DNA of 64,000 nucleotides from JAFGVL01 sp963662245 (GTDB taxonomy: Bacteria; Bacteroidota; Bacteroidia; Bacteroidales; Paludibacteraceae): positions 558,001 to 622,000 of the forward strand of contig CAXXVQ010000009.1 in NCBI GenBank assembly GCA_963662245.2, in the 5' to 3' direction. Shown here one piece after another: positions 26,141 through 35,449 of the stretch; within the stretch, counting starts at the first letter, position 1, and the number at the start of each line of letters is the position of its first letter. The translations under genes were made by a program, and so were the position numbers. Under the pieces are notes generated by a model, which was not told the DNA's origin, ran no database searches, and saw nothing but the letters and a program-made list of their open reading frames with translations.

Positions 26141-26683
26141 TTAGTCTCCAAATTCAATTTTAATTAAACCAAAAACAGCGTAATTAATCATATCTAAATA
26201 GTTTGCGTCAATTCCTTCTGAAATTAAGGTTTTTCCATTATTATCTTCTATCTGTTTTGTTCTATACAATTTCATTAGAATTAAATCTGTGTACGATTGA
26301 ATTCTCATAGATCGCCATGCTTCATCATAATCATGATTTTTGGCAAGCATTAAGTCTTTTGCTGTTTGAATATATTTATCGTATAACTCAAGCGCCTTTT
26401 CTATTGAAAGATCATCCTTTTCAGAGTATCCAAGTTCAAGTTGGATAAGTCCAATTATCGAATAATTAATGATTCCTATTAATTCAGACTTTTCTCCTTC
26501 TTCAACTTTAGAGATACCTTTAGTTTCAATGCTGCGAATTCTATTCGCTTTGATGAAAATTTGGTCTGTAACTGATGCAGGTCTTAGAATACGCCAAGCT
26601 GCACCGTAATCTTTAAGTTTCTTTGAGAAAATCTCTTTGCAAATATTTTTTATTTGATCGAATTGTTCTTCTGTATGTTTCAT
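26141..26683 (-). CDS. DUF1599 protein, two tandem repeats
   Basis: A 180-residue protein made of two copies of an about 80-residue unit: KLKDYGAAWRILRPASVTDQIFIKANRI and KNHDYDEAWRSMRIQSYTDLILMKLYR. DUF1599 has been grouped with nucleotide-modification-associated domains, but no reaction is proven here. First gene of the minus-strand operon leading to tpiA and mlaEF; its stop adjoins the next gene's start. Confidence 0.85.
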   Translation of the reverse strand: MKHTEEQFDQIKNICKEIFSKKLKDYGAAWRILRPASVTDQIFIKANRIRSIETKGISKVEEGEKSELIGIINYSIIGLIQLELGYSEKDDLSIEKALELYDKYIQTAKDLMLAKNHDYDEAWRSMRIQSYTDLILMKLYRTKQIEDNNGKTLISEGIDANYLDMINYAVFGLIKIEFGD

Positions 26684-26779
26684 TGTGTTTGAGTGAAAAA
26701 CAAATTTAAATTTTATAAAATAAATTCAGACGAAGAATGTGTGAAAACTTTATTGAAAAGGTTGTAAAACATATCTCAA

Positions 26780-27079
26780 TTACGCTTCTCCTCCACCAAA
26801 TGACATAGGTGGAATTGGAGATTGTTCTCCAACAGTAATTTTTCCGTTATGTTGTTCAAATTTAGAGATGTTATCTTGAAGTGCAAATAGAAGTCTTTTT
26901 GCATGTTCCGGAGTAAGAATGATGCGTGATTTGACATTTGCTTTAGGAGTTCCCGGCATGATGCGGACAAAGTCAATTACAAATTCAGATGTAGAATGTG
27001 AAATAATTGCGAGGTTAGAGTACACACCTTCAGCAACCTCAGCCGAAAGTTCTATGCTAAGTTCTTTTTTGTTTTCCAT
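26780..27079 (-). CDS. DUF3467 family protein
   Basis: A 99-residue protein. The run YSNLAIISHSTSEFVIDFVR, then KSRIILTPEHAKRLLFALQDN and PIPPMSFGG at the end, are characteristic of DUF3467. Family members occur widely in Bacteroidota as single small genes. The function is unknown. It stands alone between the DUF1599 operon and the divergent cysK gene. Confidence 0.88.
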   Translation of the reverse strand: MENKKELSIELSAEVAEGVYSNLAIISHSTSEFVIDFVRIMPGTPKANVKSRIILTPEHAKRLLFALQDNISKFEQHNGKITVGEQSPIPPMSFGGGEA

Positions 27080-27250
27080 GATTCTAGATTTTTTGAATAA
27101 ACAAAAGTAGTTAAAAATGGAAGTTATCCATAAAAAATGCTGCTTTCTTTTGACTTAGTTGTTAAAACCGTGTTGACTAATTTTGCATCTTATAATGTTT
27201 TTAGTGTTTATACCATGTTCGTGGTATGCATATGCCATGACATGGCGATT

Positions 27251-27279
27251 TTGTGCTTTGTAGATAGATTCTATCTTTG
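27251..27279 (+). promoter_or_regulatory. Bacteroidota-type promoter of cysK
   Basis: TTG 27251-27253 (preceded by further T), an 18-base spacer and TATCTTTG 27272-27279. Confidence 0.55.
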
Positions 27280-27317
27280 TAATATCAAATTTATTGTAGA
27301 ATCAAAAATTAACGAAT

Positions 27318-28268
27318 ATGGCTGCTATTGTAAAAAAATTAACTGACCTAATTGGGAATACTCCATTGTTAGAGTTATCAAACTATAATGCAGAAAAAGG
27401 CATCGGAGCCACAATTATTGCAAAGGTTGAATGTTTTAATCCGGGAGGAAGTGTAAAAGATCGAATTGCTCTTGCTATGATTGAGGATGCAGAAGCAAAA
27501 GGTTTGCTTAAACCTGGAGCCCTAATAATTGAACCAACTAGTGGAAATACTGGTGTTGGATTAGCTTTAGTGGCTGCGGCAAAAGGTTATACTCTAATAT
27601 TAACTATGCCTGAAACGATGAGTGTAGAGCGTCGAAATTTGCTAAAAGCTTTAGGTGCAAAAATTGAATTGACTCCAGGAGCTCAAGGAATGAAAGGGGC
27701 AATTTCAAAAGCAGAAGAGTTAAATGCTTCAAATCCGGGTTCTGTGATTTTGCAGCAGTTTAATAATGCAGCTAACCCTGAAGTCCATACTAGAACTACT
27801 GGAGAAGAGATTTGGAAAGATACAGATGGTGAAGTTGATATTTTTGTTGCCGGTGTTGGTACAGGAGGTACTGTGAGTGGAGTTGGTGAAACTTTGAAAA
27901 AACACAATCCCAATGTGAAAATTGTAGCTGTCGAACCCGCTGAGTCTCCTGTAATTTCAGGTGGAGCTCCCGGACCTCATAAAATTCAGGGTATTGGGGC
28001 AGGGTTTATTCCTCAAAATTACCATGGTAATGTGGTGGATGAAGTAATTCAAGTGAAAGGTGATGATGCAATTAAAACTAGTCGTGAGTTGGCTTCAACT
28101 GAAGGTTTACTTGTTGGCATTTCATCAGGAGCTGCTGTATATGCAGCAACAGAATTAGCAAAACGACCTGAGAATAAAGGGAAAAAGATTGTTGCGTTAT
28201 TGCCTGATACTGGTGAGCGTTATTTGTCGACAGTACTTTACGACTTTGAAGGTTATCCATTGGACTAA
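27318..28268 (+). CDS. cysK: Cysteine synthase A (O-acetylserine sulfhydrylase)
   Basis: Makes cysteine from O-acetylserine and sulfide. The PLP-binding Lys is in NPGGSVKDRIA (near residue 42), the substrate loop is EPTSGNTG, and the phosphate-binding loop is GVGTGGTVSG. The length of 316 residues fits. It has its own promoter and terminator and is separate from the following mnmA gene. Confidence 0.95.
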   Translation: MAAIVKKLTDLIGNTPLLELSNYNAEKGIGATIIAKVECFNPGGSVKDRIALAMIEDAEAKGLLKPGALIIEPTSGNTGVGLALVAAAKGYTLILTMPETMSVERRNLLKALGAKIELTPGAQGMKGAISKAEELNASNPGSVILQQFNNAANPEVHTRTTGEEIWKDTDGEVDIFVAGVGTGGTVSGVGETLKKHNPNVKIVAVEPAESPVISGGAPGPHKIQGIGAGFIPQNYHGNVVDEVIQVKGDDAIKTSRELASTEGLLVGISSGAAVYAATELAKRPENKGKKIVALLPDTGERYLSTVLYDFEGYPLD

Positions 28269-28287
28269 ATTATAAATAGATATAATT

Positions 28288-28324
28288 AAATAGAGGTGAA
28301 AAATCATTCACCTCTATTTTTTTT
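28288..28324 (+). terminator. Terminator of cysK
   Basis: AAATAGAGGTGAA/TTCACCTCTATTT 13-bp stem and T-run. The T-run runs directly into a TATCTTTG box. Confidence 0.88.
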
Positions 28325-28331
28325 ATCTTTG
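28324..28331 (+). promoter_or_regulatory. Possible -7 element of mnmA
   Basis: TATCTTTG abuts the cysK terminator and precedes mnmA by 65 bases. No clear -33 box is seen at the right distance. Confidence 0.4.
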
Positions 28332-28396
28332 CAGTTCGAATTTATTTATTGAGATCCAGTTTCGTATCTCAATTGTATTTTATTTTTAGAAGAATC

Positions 28397-29470
28397 ATGA
28401 ATATTGCAGCATTAGTTTCCGGTGGGGTTGACAGTTCCGTAGCAATACACTTGTTGAAGGAGCAGGGTTATGACCCAACTATTTTTTACATCAAAATTGG
28501 GATGGAAGATGAGCATGGCTACATCGATTGTCCTGCTGAGGATGATATGACCATTGTAAAATGGCTAGGTCGTCATTATGGTTTGAAGGTAGAAATGGTT
28601 TCTTTGCATGAAGAATATTGGGACAATGTTGTTGCATATACGATTGAGCAGGTAAAGCGAGGACTTACGCCAAATCCGGATATGATGTGTAATAAAATGA
28701 TCAAGTTCGGCTATTTTGACCAGAAATGGGGGCATGACTTTGATAAGATTGCAACAGGTCATTATGCAACTACTACTGAGATTGGTGACAAAACTTATCT
28801 TTCTACTTCTGCTGATAAAGTAAAAGATCAGACTTATTTTTTGGCACAAATCAATAATATGCAAATCAGTCGCTCGATGTTTCCTATCGGGCATTTGCCA
28901 AAAAGTGAAATTCGCCGAATTGCCTTGGAGGCTAAATTGCCTTCGGCTACAAGAAAGGATAGCCAAGGAATTTGCTTTTTAGGCAAGGTGCACTACAATG
29001 ATTTTATCAAACGCTATTTAGGTGAGAAACCCGGAAAGATTGTTTGTCTTGAGACAGGGAAAATAATGGGTGAACATAAAGGGTTCTGGTTTCACACGAT
29101 TGGTCAGCGTAAAGGGCTTGGTTTAAGTGGAGGTCCTTGGTTTGTGGTTAAAAAAGATATTGAGCAAAATATTATCTTTGTTTCCCAAGGTTATGACCCG
29201 GAGACTCAATATGGAAATGTAATTAACTTGAAAGGGTTTGACTATATTACTGATCCATATACATTTCAGGGACTAGAAAACGGTGAAACAATGGATTGTT
29301 TGTATAAAATCAGACATACACCGGATTTTACAAAAGCAACTGTTGAAAAGATTGGAGACATTTATCGCATTCGTTCAGAAGAAAAACAGCAAGGGATTGC
29401 TGCCGGTCAGTTTGGTGTGATTTATGATACTAAGGCAGAAATTTGCTTAGGTAGTGGTGAAATAATATAG
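28397..29470 (+). CDS. mnmA: tRNA-specific 2-thiouridylase
   Basis: Adds sulfur to U34 of tRNA-Lys, Glu and Gln anticodons. The PP-loop is ALVSGGVDSSVAIHLL at residues 4-19, the first catalytic Cys is in MMCNKMIKF, and the second in KDSQGICFLGKV. ATG 28397 is chosen because the sequence before it (in-frame from 28349) does not resemble the family. The length of 357 residues is normal. Followed by a degenerate repeat and lptB. Confidence 0.94.
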   Translation: MNIAALVSGGVDSSVAIHLLKEQGYDPTIFYIKIGMEDEHGYIDCPAEDDMTIVKWLGRHYGLKVEMVSLHEEYWDNVVAYTIEQVKRGLTPNPDMMCNKMIKFGYFDQKWGHDFDKIATGHYATTTEIGDKTYLSTSADKVKDQTYFLAQINNMQISRSMFPIGHLPKSEIRRIALEAKLPSATRKDSQGICFLGKVHYNDFIKRYLGEKPGKIVCLETGKIMGEHKGFWFHTIGQRKGLGLSGGPWFVVKKDIEQNIIFVSQGYDPETQYGNVINLKGFDYITDPYTFQGLENGETMDCLYKIRHTPDFTKATVEKIGDIYRIRSEEKQQGIAAGQFGVIYDTKAEICLGSGEII

Positions 29471-29476
29471 AATCCC

Positions 29477-29545
29477 AGATTTCATGTTCCAGATTCCAAA
29501 TTATTGGAGAATCTGAAACATGAAATTTGAAACATGAAATTTGAA
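29477..29545. repeat. Degenerate AAATTTGAAAC/ATTTCATG repeat with inverted arms
   Basis: The spacer between mnmA and lptB is built of words such as TTTCATGTTCCAGATTCC and their complements (AATCTGAAACATGAAATTTG), forming an imperfect hairpin. A similar word set occurs at 53521-53568. Confidence 0.5.
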
Positions 29546-29554
29546 ATTTCAATT

Positions 29555-30316
29555 ATGGAAAACGAAAATATGGTGTTACGCACCAATGATTTAGTGAAAC
29601 GCTATGGGAAAAGAACTGTAGCTAATCATGTTTCAATTGATGTAAAGCAAGGTGAAATTGTTGGTTTGCTTGGGCCTAATGGTGCCGGTAAAACAACAAC
29701 ATTCTATATGACAGTGGGTCTTGTGATTCCAAATGAAGGTAAAATTTATTTGAATGAAAAAGATATTACTGATTTGCCAGTTTATAAAAGAGCTCAGATT
29801 GGAATTGGTTATTTAGCTCAGGAAGCTTCTGTCTTTAGAAAGATGACTGTGGAAGAGAATATCAAAGCAGTGTTAGAGATGACTAAGTTCACTAAGGAAG
29901 AGCAAAAAGAGAAACTAGAAAACTTGATTCAAGAATTTAATTTGGATCATGTGCGTAAAAATTATGGAGATCGTCTTTCTGGAGGAGAGCGCCGGCGCAC
30001 GGAGATTGCTCGTTGTTTAGCTATAGAGCCTAAGTTTATTATGCTTGATGAGCCGTTTGCAGGAGTTGACCCAATTGCAGTACAGGATATTCAAGATATT
30101 GTTTGGCAATTGAAAGATAAAAATATTGGAATCTTGATTACTGACCATAATGTGGATGAAACACTTTCAATAACAGATCGAGCGTATTTGCTTTTTGAAG
30201 GACGGATATTGTTTCAAGGCACTGCTGAAGAATTGGCAGCAAATCCTATTGTACGAGAAAAGTATCTTGGACGAGATTTTGAATTGAAACGCAAGACTCG
30301 AGAAGTTCAATTGTAG
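29555..30316 (+). CDS. lptB: LPS export ABC transporter ATP-binding protein
   Basis: Powers transfer of lipopolysaccharide from the inner membrane through the Lpt bridge. Walker A GPNGAGKTT, signature LSGGERRRTEIAR and Walker B FIMLDEPFAGVDP are clear; the ERRR signature is specific for LptB. An in-frame ATG at 29534 would add residues encoded by the degenerate repeat, so 29555 is preferred, giving 253 residues. The other Lpt genes are not in the window. Confidence 0.94.
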   Translation: MENENMVLRTNDLVKRYGKRTVANHVSIDVKQGEIVGLLGPNGAGKTTTFYMTVGLVIPNEGKIYLNEKDITDLPVYKRAQIGIGYLAQEASVFRKMTVEENIKAVLEMTKFTKEEQKEKLENLIQEFNLDHVRKNYGDRLSGGERRRTEIARCLAIEPKFIMLDEPFAGVDPIAVQDIQDIVWQLKDKNIGILITDHNVDETLSITDRAYLLFEGRILFQGTAEELAANPIVREKYLGRDFELKRKTREVQL

Positions 30317-30336
30317 TACTGATACACAATAAAAGG

Positions 30337-30380
30337 AATGATTAATCAATAGTTGTAAGGCTATTGATTAATCATTTTTT
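30337..30380 (+). terminator. Terminator of lptB
   Basis: A perfect 16-bp stem, AATGATTAATCAATAG with CTATTGATTAATCATT, is followed by T residues. Confidence 0.9.
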
Positions 30381-30546
30381 GTTTTGGAAGAATTGATTAA
30401 AGAGTTAAGTTTTATTATTTATTTGTGTTTTAATATTTTATGTTGTTGAAAATATAATTATCAACGATATCAATTAATTTGTGTATTTTTTTATATTTGT
30501 CTTTCTTTCTCAAAAAGAATTATAAATCAAAAAAACACAATTAAAA

Positions 30547-31176
30547 ATGAAAAAATTATTATTGTTACTTGTCGCAGCAATCTCAGTAGTTTCAGTTAGT
30601 GCTGGGGAAAATTGGAAAAAAGAAATAAGTTCAAATTATTTCTATATAAAAACTGCTGATGGGAAGGGGTTGTATTGGGATTTACCAGGAACTCACCCTG
30701 CAACTGCAAAAAAAGATGTACAGTTTCAAATTTGGGCTCAAGATGGTGATGCTTATGAAAGAACATTTACATTTCCAAAAATCAATGGCACTGTAGCCAA
30801 TTTTGGTATTACAAATAAAGCTGGTTTTATTGTTGATGTTTCAGGGAAAAGAGAACTAAATGCCAAAGAAATTGTTCAGCAAAAAACTGGAAAGAAGTTT
30901 AAAATGAAAAAAGATAATGGGGCACAAATTCAAACTTGGACAATCGATGAGGGTGCAAAGGAATGGCAGCAATGGAGGCTTGTTGTTGTAAATTCTACAG
31001 TTGTAGAGTTTATTAATGTTTATACAAATAAGGCTATTCAGGTTGAGGATAATTCAGTTAATGTAAATGGTGCTAAGTTGATTTCATATACAAAGAAGGA
31101 TGTGATTGGTCAGCGTTTTGTATTAGAGTATGCTGAAGGTCCTAAGAAAGGACAATTATTGAATTTTTCAGAATAA
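30547..31176 (+). CDS. Secreted RICIN-type beta-trefoil lectin-like protein
   Basis: A 209-residue exported protein with the signal peptide KKLLLLLVAAISVVSVSA. The mature part has beta-trefoil repeats: VQFQIWAQDGDAYERTFTF, QIQTWTIDEGAKEWQQWRL and GQRFVLEY, with QxW motifs typical of ricin-type carbohydrate-binding folds. There is no catalytic domain and no C-terminal sorting domain of the type IX kind is obvious. A role in glycan binding is inferred. A TATATTTG box at 30492-30499 lies upstream. Confidence 0.7.
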   Translation: MKKLLLLLVAAISVVSVSAGENWKKEISSNYFYIKTADGKGLYWDLPGTHPATAKKDVQFQIWAQDGDAYERTFTFPKINGTVANFGITNKAGFIVDVSGKRELNAKEIVQQKTGKKFKMKKDNGAQIQTWTIDEGAKEWQQWRLVVVNSTVVEFINVYTNKAIQVEDNSVNVNGAKLISYTKKDVIGQRFVLEYAEGPKKGQLLNFSE

Positions 31177-31197
31177 TATTTTCAATATAAGAATATG

Positions 31198-31231
31198 AAA
31201 AGCTATTGCATATATTGCAATAGCTTTTTTT
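31198..31231 (+). terminator. Rho-independent terminator
   Basis: AGCTATTGCA/TGCAATAGCT-type stem with T-run after the lectin-like gene. Confidence 0.88.
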
Positions 31232-31285
31232 GTTTTTTAGAATTAAAATATAGTTTTACATCTTTATTGCTTATCTAAAAAAAAT

Positions 31286-31867
31286 ATGAGGAACAAATTT
31301 AAATATATAAGCTTGTCGATAATTGCAATTGCATTTTTTACAAGTGGAAAACTTACTTGTACAGTTGATAAGGAAGAGGCTAAGGCAGCTTATGAATATT
31401 TGAATAAAGTGCGGCAATCACCTAAAGAATATAGCAAGGAGATTGGGTGGTTTATGAAGCGGATTGATTCTATGCCGGCTCTAGTGTGGAACGATACACT
31501 AGCTGAAGTTGCGGAGGCAAGAGCAATGGATATGGCCGAGAAAAAATATTTTGGTCATGTAAATAAAAAAGGGCAAGGGGTAAATATCTTAATCTATAAG
31601 GCCGGATATGAATTGAATGAAGTCCTTTATAAAAAGAAAAAGATGAACTCTTTTGAATCTATTGCGATGGGAATGGCGACTGGTGAAGAAACTGTAAAGG
31701 CTTTAATTATAGATAAAGGAATAAATCCACCTAATCATAGGAAGCATTTATTGGGAATGACTGATTTTTGGGCAAATTGTTATGATTGTGGTATAGGTTT
31801 CGTAAGAACTGATGATCCAGTGAGACCAACTTATGTTTGTATTATCATTGCAAAACATGATTTATAA
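31286..31867 (+). CDS. CAP-domain protein (SCP/PR-1 family)
   Basis: A 193-residue protein. After a hydrophobic N-terminus (YISLSIIAIAFFTSG) comes a CAP domain: AYEYLNKVRQSPKEYSKEI, LVWNDTLAEVAEARAMDMAE, YFGHVNKKGQGVN and NPPNHRKHLLG, holding the conserved His/Glu cavity positions. Bacterial CAP proteins are secreted and of mostly unknown function, some binding lipids. It is a single gene between two terminators. Confidence 0.85.
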   Translation: MRNKFKYISLSIIAIAFFTSGKLTCTVDKEEAKAAYEYLNKVRQSPKEYSKEIGWFMKRIDSMPALVWNDTLAEVAEARAMDMAEKKYFGHVNKKGQGVNILIYKAGYELNEVLYKKKKMNSFESIAMGMATGEETVKALIIDKGINPPNHRKHLLGMTDFWANCYDCGIGFVRTDDPVRPTYVCIIIAKHDL

Positions 31868-31871
31868 AGAA

Positions 31872-31902
31872 AAAGGCGATATTCAATTAAGAATATCGCC
31901 TT
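31872..31902. terminator. Bidirectional terminator
   Basis: AAGGCGATATTC/GAATATCGCCTT stem between converging genes. Confidence 0.85.
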
Positions 31903-31909
31903 ATATATT

Positions 31910-32557
31910 TTAGAAGGTGTAATTTACACCTAGTAATATGTTCATTGAGTTAAAAGATATTTTGTCTGGTTCAGGCTGTATTGAAACATCATCATAGTCT
32001 ACAAATTCATCTAGAGCTATGTTGTATCGGTAGTGTATGTCGGCAGATAAATGTTCAGTAAACTTATAGCCGACTCCAATACCAAGTAAGATATCTTTGG
32101 TTAAATCTTTTCCATAAGTAACTTCCTCTTCAGCTATTTTAGATCCATCCTGATAGGCTATATCTTTAGCTTTATTTAGAATATTCAAACTAATACCAGC
32201 CTGAGGAATTATGTAGAAGTTGTTTATATTCTTTTTATAAGATAAGTATAAGGGGATGCTTATGTATGAGTATCTTGTAGAAAGTTCTAAGCCGTCAGTG
32301 GATGGGTCACTACTCTTAGAAAAATCAGACCCAACTCCTAGAGTTTTGTAGCTAAGACCTAAGTTTATGCCAATTTGTTTGTAGTAGTATGTGAAATCAA
32401 CTTCTGGGTAATAAAAGGTTTTGTTTTTTACAACAGGGTTTTCGGAACCTTCCTTGTGAAATTGAGTGATTGAGATGCCGTTTTTTAATGAAACCTCAAA
32501 TTGACTGTAGATGTTAGTTGCTGCTAGTAGTAATACTAGAATTATTTCTTTTCTCAT
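31910..32557 (-). CDS. Outer membrane beta-barrel protein (PorT-like)
   Basis: A 215-residue protein with the signal peptide KEIILVLLLAATNIYSQ and alternating strands such as QIGINLGLSYKTLGVG, YSYISIPLYLSYKKN, NFYIIPQAGISLNILNK and a terminal aromatic strand (MNILLGVNYTF). This is an eight-strand barrel profile as in the PorT/porin-family proteins of Bacteroidota. No specific role is assignable. Bounded by bidirectional terminators on both sides. Confidence 0.75.
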   Translation of the reverse strand: MRKEIILVLLLAATNIYSQFEVSLKNGISITQFHKEGSENPVVKNKTFYYPEVDFTYYYKQIGINLGLSYKTLGVGSDFSKSSDPSTDGLELSTRYSYISIPLYLSYKKNINNFYIIPQAGISLNILNKAKDIAYQDGSKIAEEEVTYGKDLTKDILLGIGVGYKFTEHLSADIHYRYNIALDEFVDYDDVSIQPEPDKISFNSMNILLGVNYTF

Positions 32558-32622
32558 AAATATAAAATTGTATTATTTCTTTTAACAAACGGGCAGAGTT
32601 TTTTTTTATTGTAGCTGATATC

Positions 32623-32658
32623 AAAAAAAAGGAGTAACTAAATTGTTACTCCTTTTTT
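32623..32658. terminator. Bidirectional terminator
   Basis: AAAAGGAGTAAC/GTTACTCCTTTT stem with an A-run before and a T-run after, downstream of phoH on the minus strand. Confidence 0.85.
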
Positions 32659-32680
32659 ACTATTTGTTTAGTAGTCTGTT

Positions 32681-34003
32681 TTACAATAAATTCGCTGCCA
32701 ACTCCGACAAGTAACTTCGTTCACCTTTAATAAGGTTAACATGAGCGAAGATGTCCTGACCTTTCATGCGGTCGATCATATACACAAGACCGTTAGATTG
32801 ATGATCCAGATAAGGAGAGTCAATTTGTTGGATATCTCCTGTAAACACCACCTTGGTTCCTTCACCGGCACGAGTGATAATAGTTTTCACTTCGTGAGGC
32901 GTAAGGTTTTGCGCTTCATCCACAATAAAGAAAGTTTCGCTTAAGCTTCGTCCGCGAATGTATGCGAGAGCCTCAATCACTAGCTGGTTGTTTTGCTGCA
33001 TTTCATCTATAATTCGTACTTCCTTACCTTGATAGCTTAGGTTGTGTTTAATTACATTCAAGTTGTCAAATAGTGGTTGCATATAAGGAGCTACTTTTTC
33101 AATAGCATCCCCCGGAAGGAATCCTAGGTCTTTATTTCCTAAAGCCACAATTGGGCGAGAAAGTAAAACTTGTTTGTAAGTCTCATTTTTATAAAGAGCA
33201 GTAGCAAGAGCTAAAAGTGTTTTACCTGTACCTGATCGACCTGTTAGGGCAACTAGTTTTATATCATCATCAAGTAAAACATTTAGGGCAAATGTTTGTT
33301 CTGCATTTCGAGGCTCTATTCCGAATACTTTTTCTTTCTCAACACGAACAACCTTCCCTTCAAAAGGGTTGTAGCGACACATTACGCTAGCACGATTGCT
33401 TTTTAGAACGAAACATTCGTTAGGTTCAATGTCAGAGTTGAAGTCAAATTCGTCAATTGAGATGCCATCTTGACCAGAATATAAACGATCAATGATCTCA
33501 GCTTCAATATTCTCAAAGGTTGTGAATTCCTTTTCGAAGATATCCATGTTAGTTACCTTATCATTAATATAATCTTCAGTCAAGATTCCTAATGATCGAG
33601 CTTTTAATCGTAAGTTAATGTCTTTGGTTACTAAGACTGTTTTGTTTTTTGATTTCTTTTTGAGATTTAAAGCCGTAGCAAGGATGCGGTGATCTGGAAT
33701 TCTTTCAGCAAAAGCGTTGCTGATTTCTTCTGGAAATTCCTCTGAGGTTACTACAAATAGTTTTCCAAGCGTATCGCCTAAATCAGCTCCTTTTGTAAAT
33801 AAGTCATTGTCGACAATGATGTCCATTTCACGAGCAAATTCACGAGCATTGAAGTTGATTTGCTCATTTCCCTTTTTGAATTTATCTAATTCTTCTAGAA
33901 CAACGATGGGGATGTAAATGTCGTTTTCTTCAAATTTATAGATACATTTGTGGTCGTGTAGAATCACATTGGTGTCTAACACGAAATTCTTTTTAGCTCC
34001 CAT
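32681..34003 (-). CDS. PhoH-family ATPase with N-terminal PIN domain
   Basis: A 440-residue cytoplasmic protein. Residues 1-140 are a PIN-type nuclease domain (FVLDTNVILHD, then ILATALNLKKK and VLVTKDINLRLKARSLG). Residues 230-440 are the PhoH ATPase: ALTGRSGTGKTLLALATAL (Walker A), FFIVDEAQN (Walker B) and TGDIQQIDSPY. The PIN-PhoH pair acts as an RNA helicase-nuclease in some bacteria. Single gene. Confidence 0.93.
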   Translation of the reverse strand: MGAKKNFVLDTNVILHDHKCIYKFEENDIYIPIVVLEELDKFKKGNEQINFNAREFAREMDIIVDNDLFTKGADLGDTLGKLFVVTSEEFPEEISNAFAERIPDHRILATALNLKKKSKNKTVLVTKDINLRLKARSLGILTEDYINDKVTNMDIFEKEFTTFENIEAEIIDRLYSGQDGISIDEFDFNSDIEPNECFVLKSNRASVMCRYNPFEGKVVRVEKEKVFGIEPRNAEQTFALNVLLDDDIKLVALTGRSGTGKTLLALATALYKNETYKQVLLSRPIVALGNKDLGFLPGDAIEKVAPYMQPLFDNLNVIKHNLSYQGKEVRIIDEMQQNNQLVIEALAYIRGRSLSETFFIVDEAQNLTPHEVKTIITRAGEGTKVVFTGDIQQIDSPYLDHQSNGLVYMIDRMKGQDIFAHVNLIKGERSYLSELAANLL

Positions 34004-34177
34004 GGTGTCTTGTTTTAAGTGGGTTCAACCTCGGTTTAAAAAATAATCTACAAAAGCATCTGTTTTATGCTTTCTGTAAATGTAAGATTATTTTTGTGAG
34101 TTAAAAAAGAGTTAATATCGATATTTATCAACAAACAGGGTGTTTCATAACATTTTACTATTTTCGCAATACCAATA

Positions 34178-35449
34178 ATGACTTACCAAGAAACGCTAGA
34201 CTATTTATATAGCCGCTTGCCGGTTTTTCAAAAAGAAGGACAGGTGGCCTATAAACCAGGATTAGAAAATACACTGAAGCTAGATAAAGCTTTAGGTTCT
34301 CCGCATAAGAAATATAAAACGATTCATGTAGGAGGGACAAATGGAAAAGGTTCTTGTTCGCATATGCTAGCTTCTGTATTGCAGCATGCAGGGTACAAGG
34401 TCGGTTTGTATACTTCGCCTCATTTAAAAGATTTTCGAGAACGAATCCGTGTAAATGGGAAACCTGTTGCGGAAGAATATGTGATTAATTTTACAGAAAA
34501 ATATCAGTCACTATTTGAAGAAATCTATCCATCATTCTTTGAAGCAACCATGAGTATGGCATTTCAGTATTTTGCTGAAGAAGAAATTGATGTTGCGCTG
34601 ATAGAAGTAGGATTAGGAGGTCGTTTAGATAGCACGAATATAATCACACCCGAATTGTGCGTGATAACAAATATCAGTTTCGATCACCAACAATTTTTAG
34701 GAAATACACTAAGCTCAATAGCCGGAGAAAAAGCCGGGATCATTAAGCCGGGTATACCTGTAGTAATTGGGGAAGCTGAGGGGGAGGTGAAAGCTGTTTT
34801 CGAAGCAAAAGCCTCTAAAGAAGATGCGCCAATTCTTTTTGCAGAAAACGAAATTGATGTTCAACTTATTGGTGCTGAAAATGGTAAACAGTTATTCGAT
34901 TGTACCGGATACCCTAAATTGATTATTGGTTTAGGAGGTACTTATCAGCAAAAAAATATAGCAACAACACTAACAGCTATCAAGGAATTAAACAAGCAAG
35001 GCTTTAAACTGTCCGAAAAATCTATTCGTGATGGAATCTCAACCGTAGTTGAAACAACAGGGTTATTAGGTCGTTGGCAAACACTCCAAACCAACCCAAC
35101 CGTAATTTGCGACACCGGACATAACGAAGCCGGGATTCGTTACATCGTACAGCAACTCTCTTCCATGAAATACACCAAACTGCATATAGTTCTAGGCATG
35201 GTAAGCGATAAAGATGTACGCAAAGTATTAAGCCTTCTGCCACAGTTTGCCACATATTATTTCTGCAAAGCAAATATCCCTCGAGCACTTTCTTCAGAGG
35301 AAATGAAACAAAAAGCAGCAGAATATAATTTAAAAGGAGAAGCTTTCCCAACTGTAGCTGATGCATTAAGCGCTGCAAAGTTAGCTGCCTCAAATGAAGA
35401 CTTAGTTTTTGTGGGTGGAAGCACTTTTGTTGTGGCGGAAGTGGTCTAA
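34178..35449 (+). CDS. folC: Folylpolyglutamate synthase/dihydrofolate synthase
   Basis: Adds glutamate to dihydropteroate and to folates. The P-loop HVGGTNGKGSCSHMLA is near residue 50, followed by DVALIEVGLGGRLDSTNI and the C-terminal VICDTGHNEAG. The length of 423 residues matches the bifunctional enzyme. Its stop directly abuts the stop of the convergent dehydrogenase gene (35450-36418), leaving no space for a separate terminator. Confidence 0.94.
   Translation: MTYQETLDYLYSRLPVFQKEGQVAYKPGLENTLKLDKALGSPHKKYKTIHVGGTNGKGSCSHMLASVLQHAGYKVGLYTSPHLKDFRERIRVNGKPVAEEYVINFTEKYQSLFEEIYPSFFEATMSMAFQYFAEEEIDVALIEVGLGGRLDSTNIITPELCVITNISFDHQQFLGNTLSSIAGEKAGIIKPGIPVVIGEAEGEVKAVFEAKASKEDAPILFAENEIDVQLIGAENGKQLFDCTGYPKLIIGLGGTYQQKNIATTLTAIKELNKQGFKLSEKSIRDGISTVVETTGLLGRWQTLQTNPTVICDTGHNEAGIRYIVQQLSSMKYTKLHIVLGMVSDKDVRKVLSLLPQFATYYFCKANIPRALSSEEMKQKAAEYNLKGEAFPTVADALSAAKLAASNEDLVFVGGSTFVVAEVV

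Noticed and set aside
27137..27346. 69-residue ORF upstream of cysK
   Set aside because: It covers the cysK promoter and start, with a composition like random AT-rich DNA.
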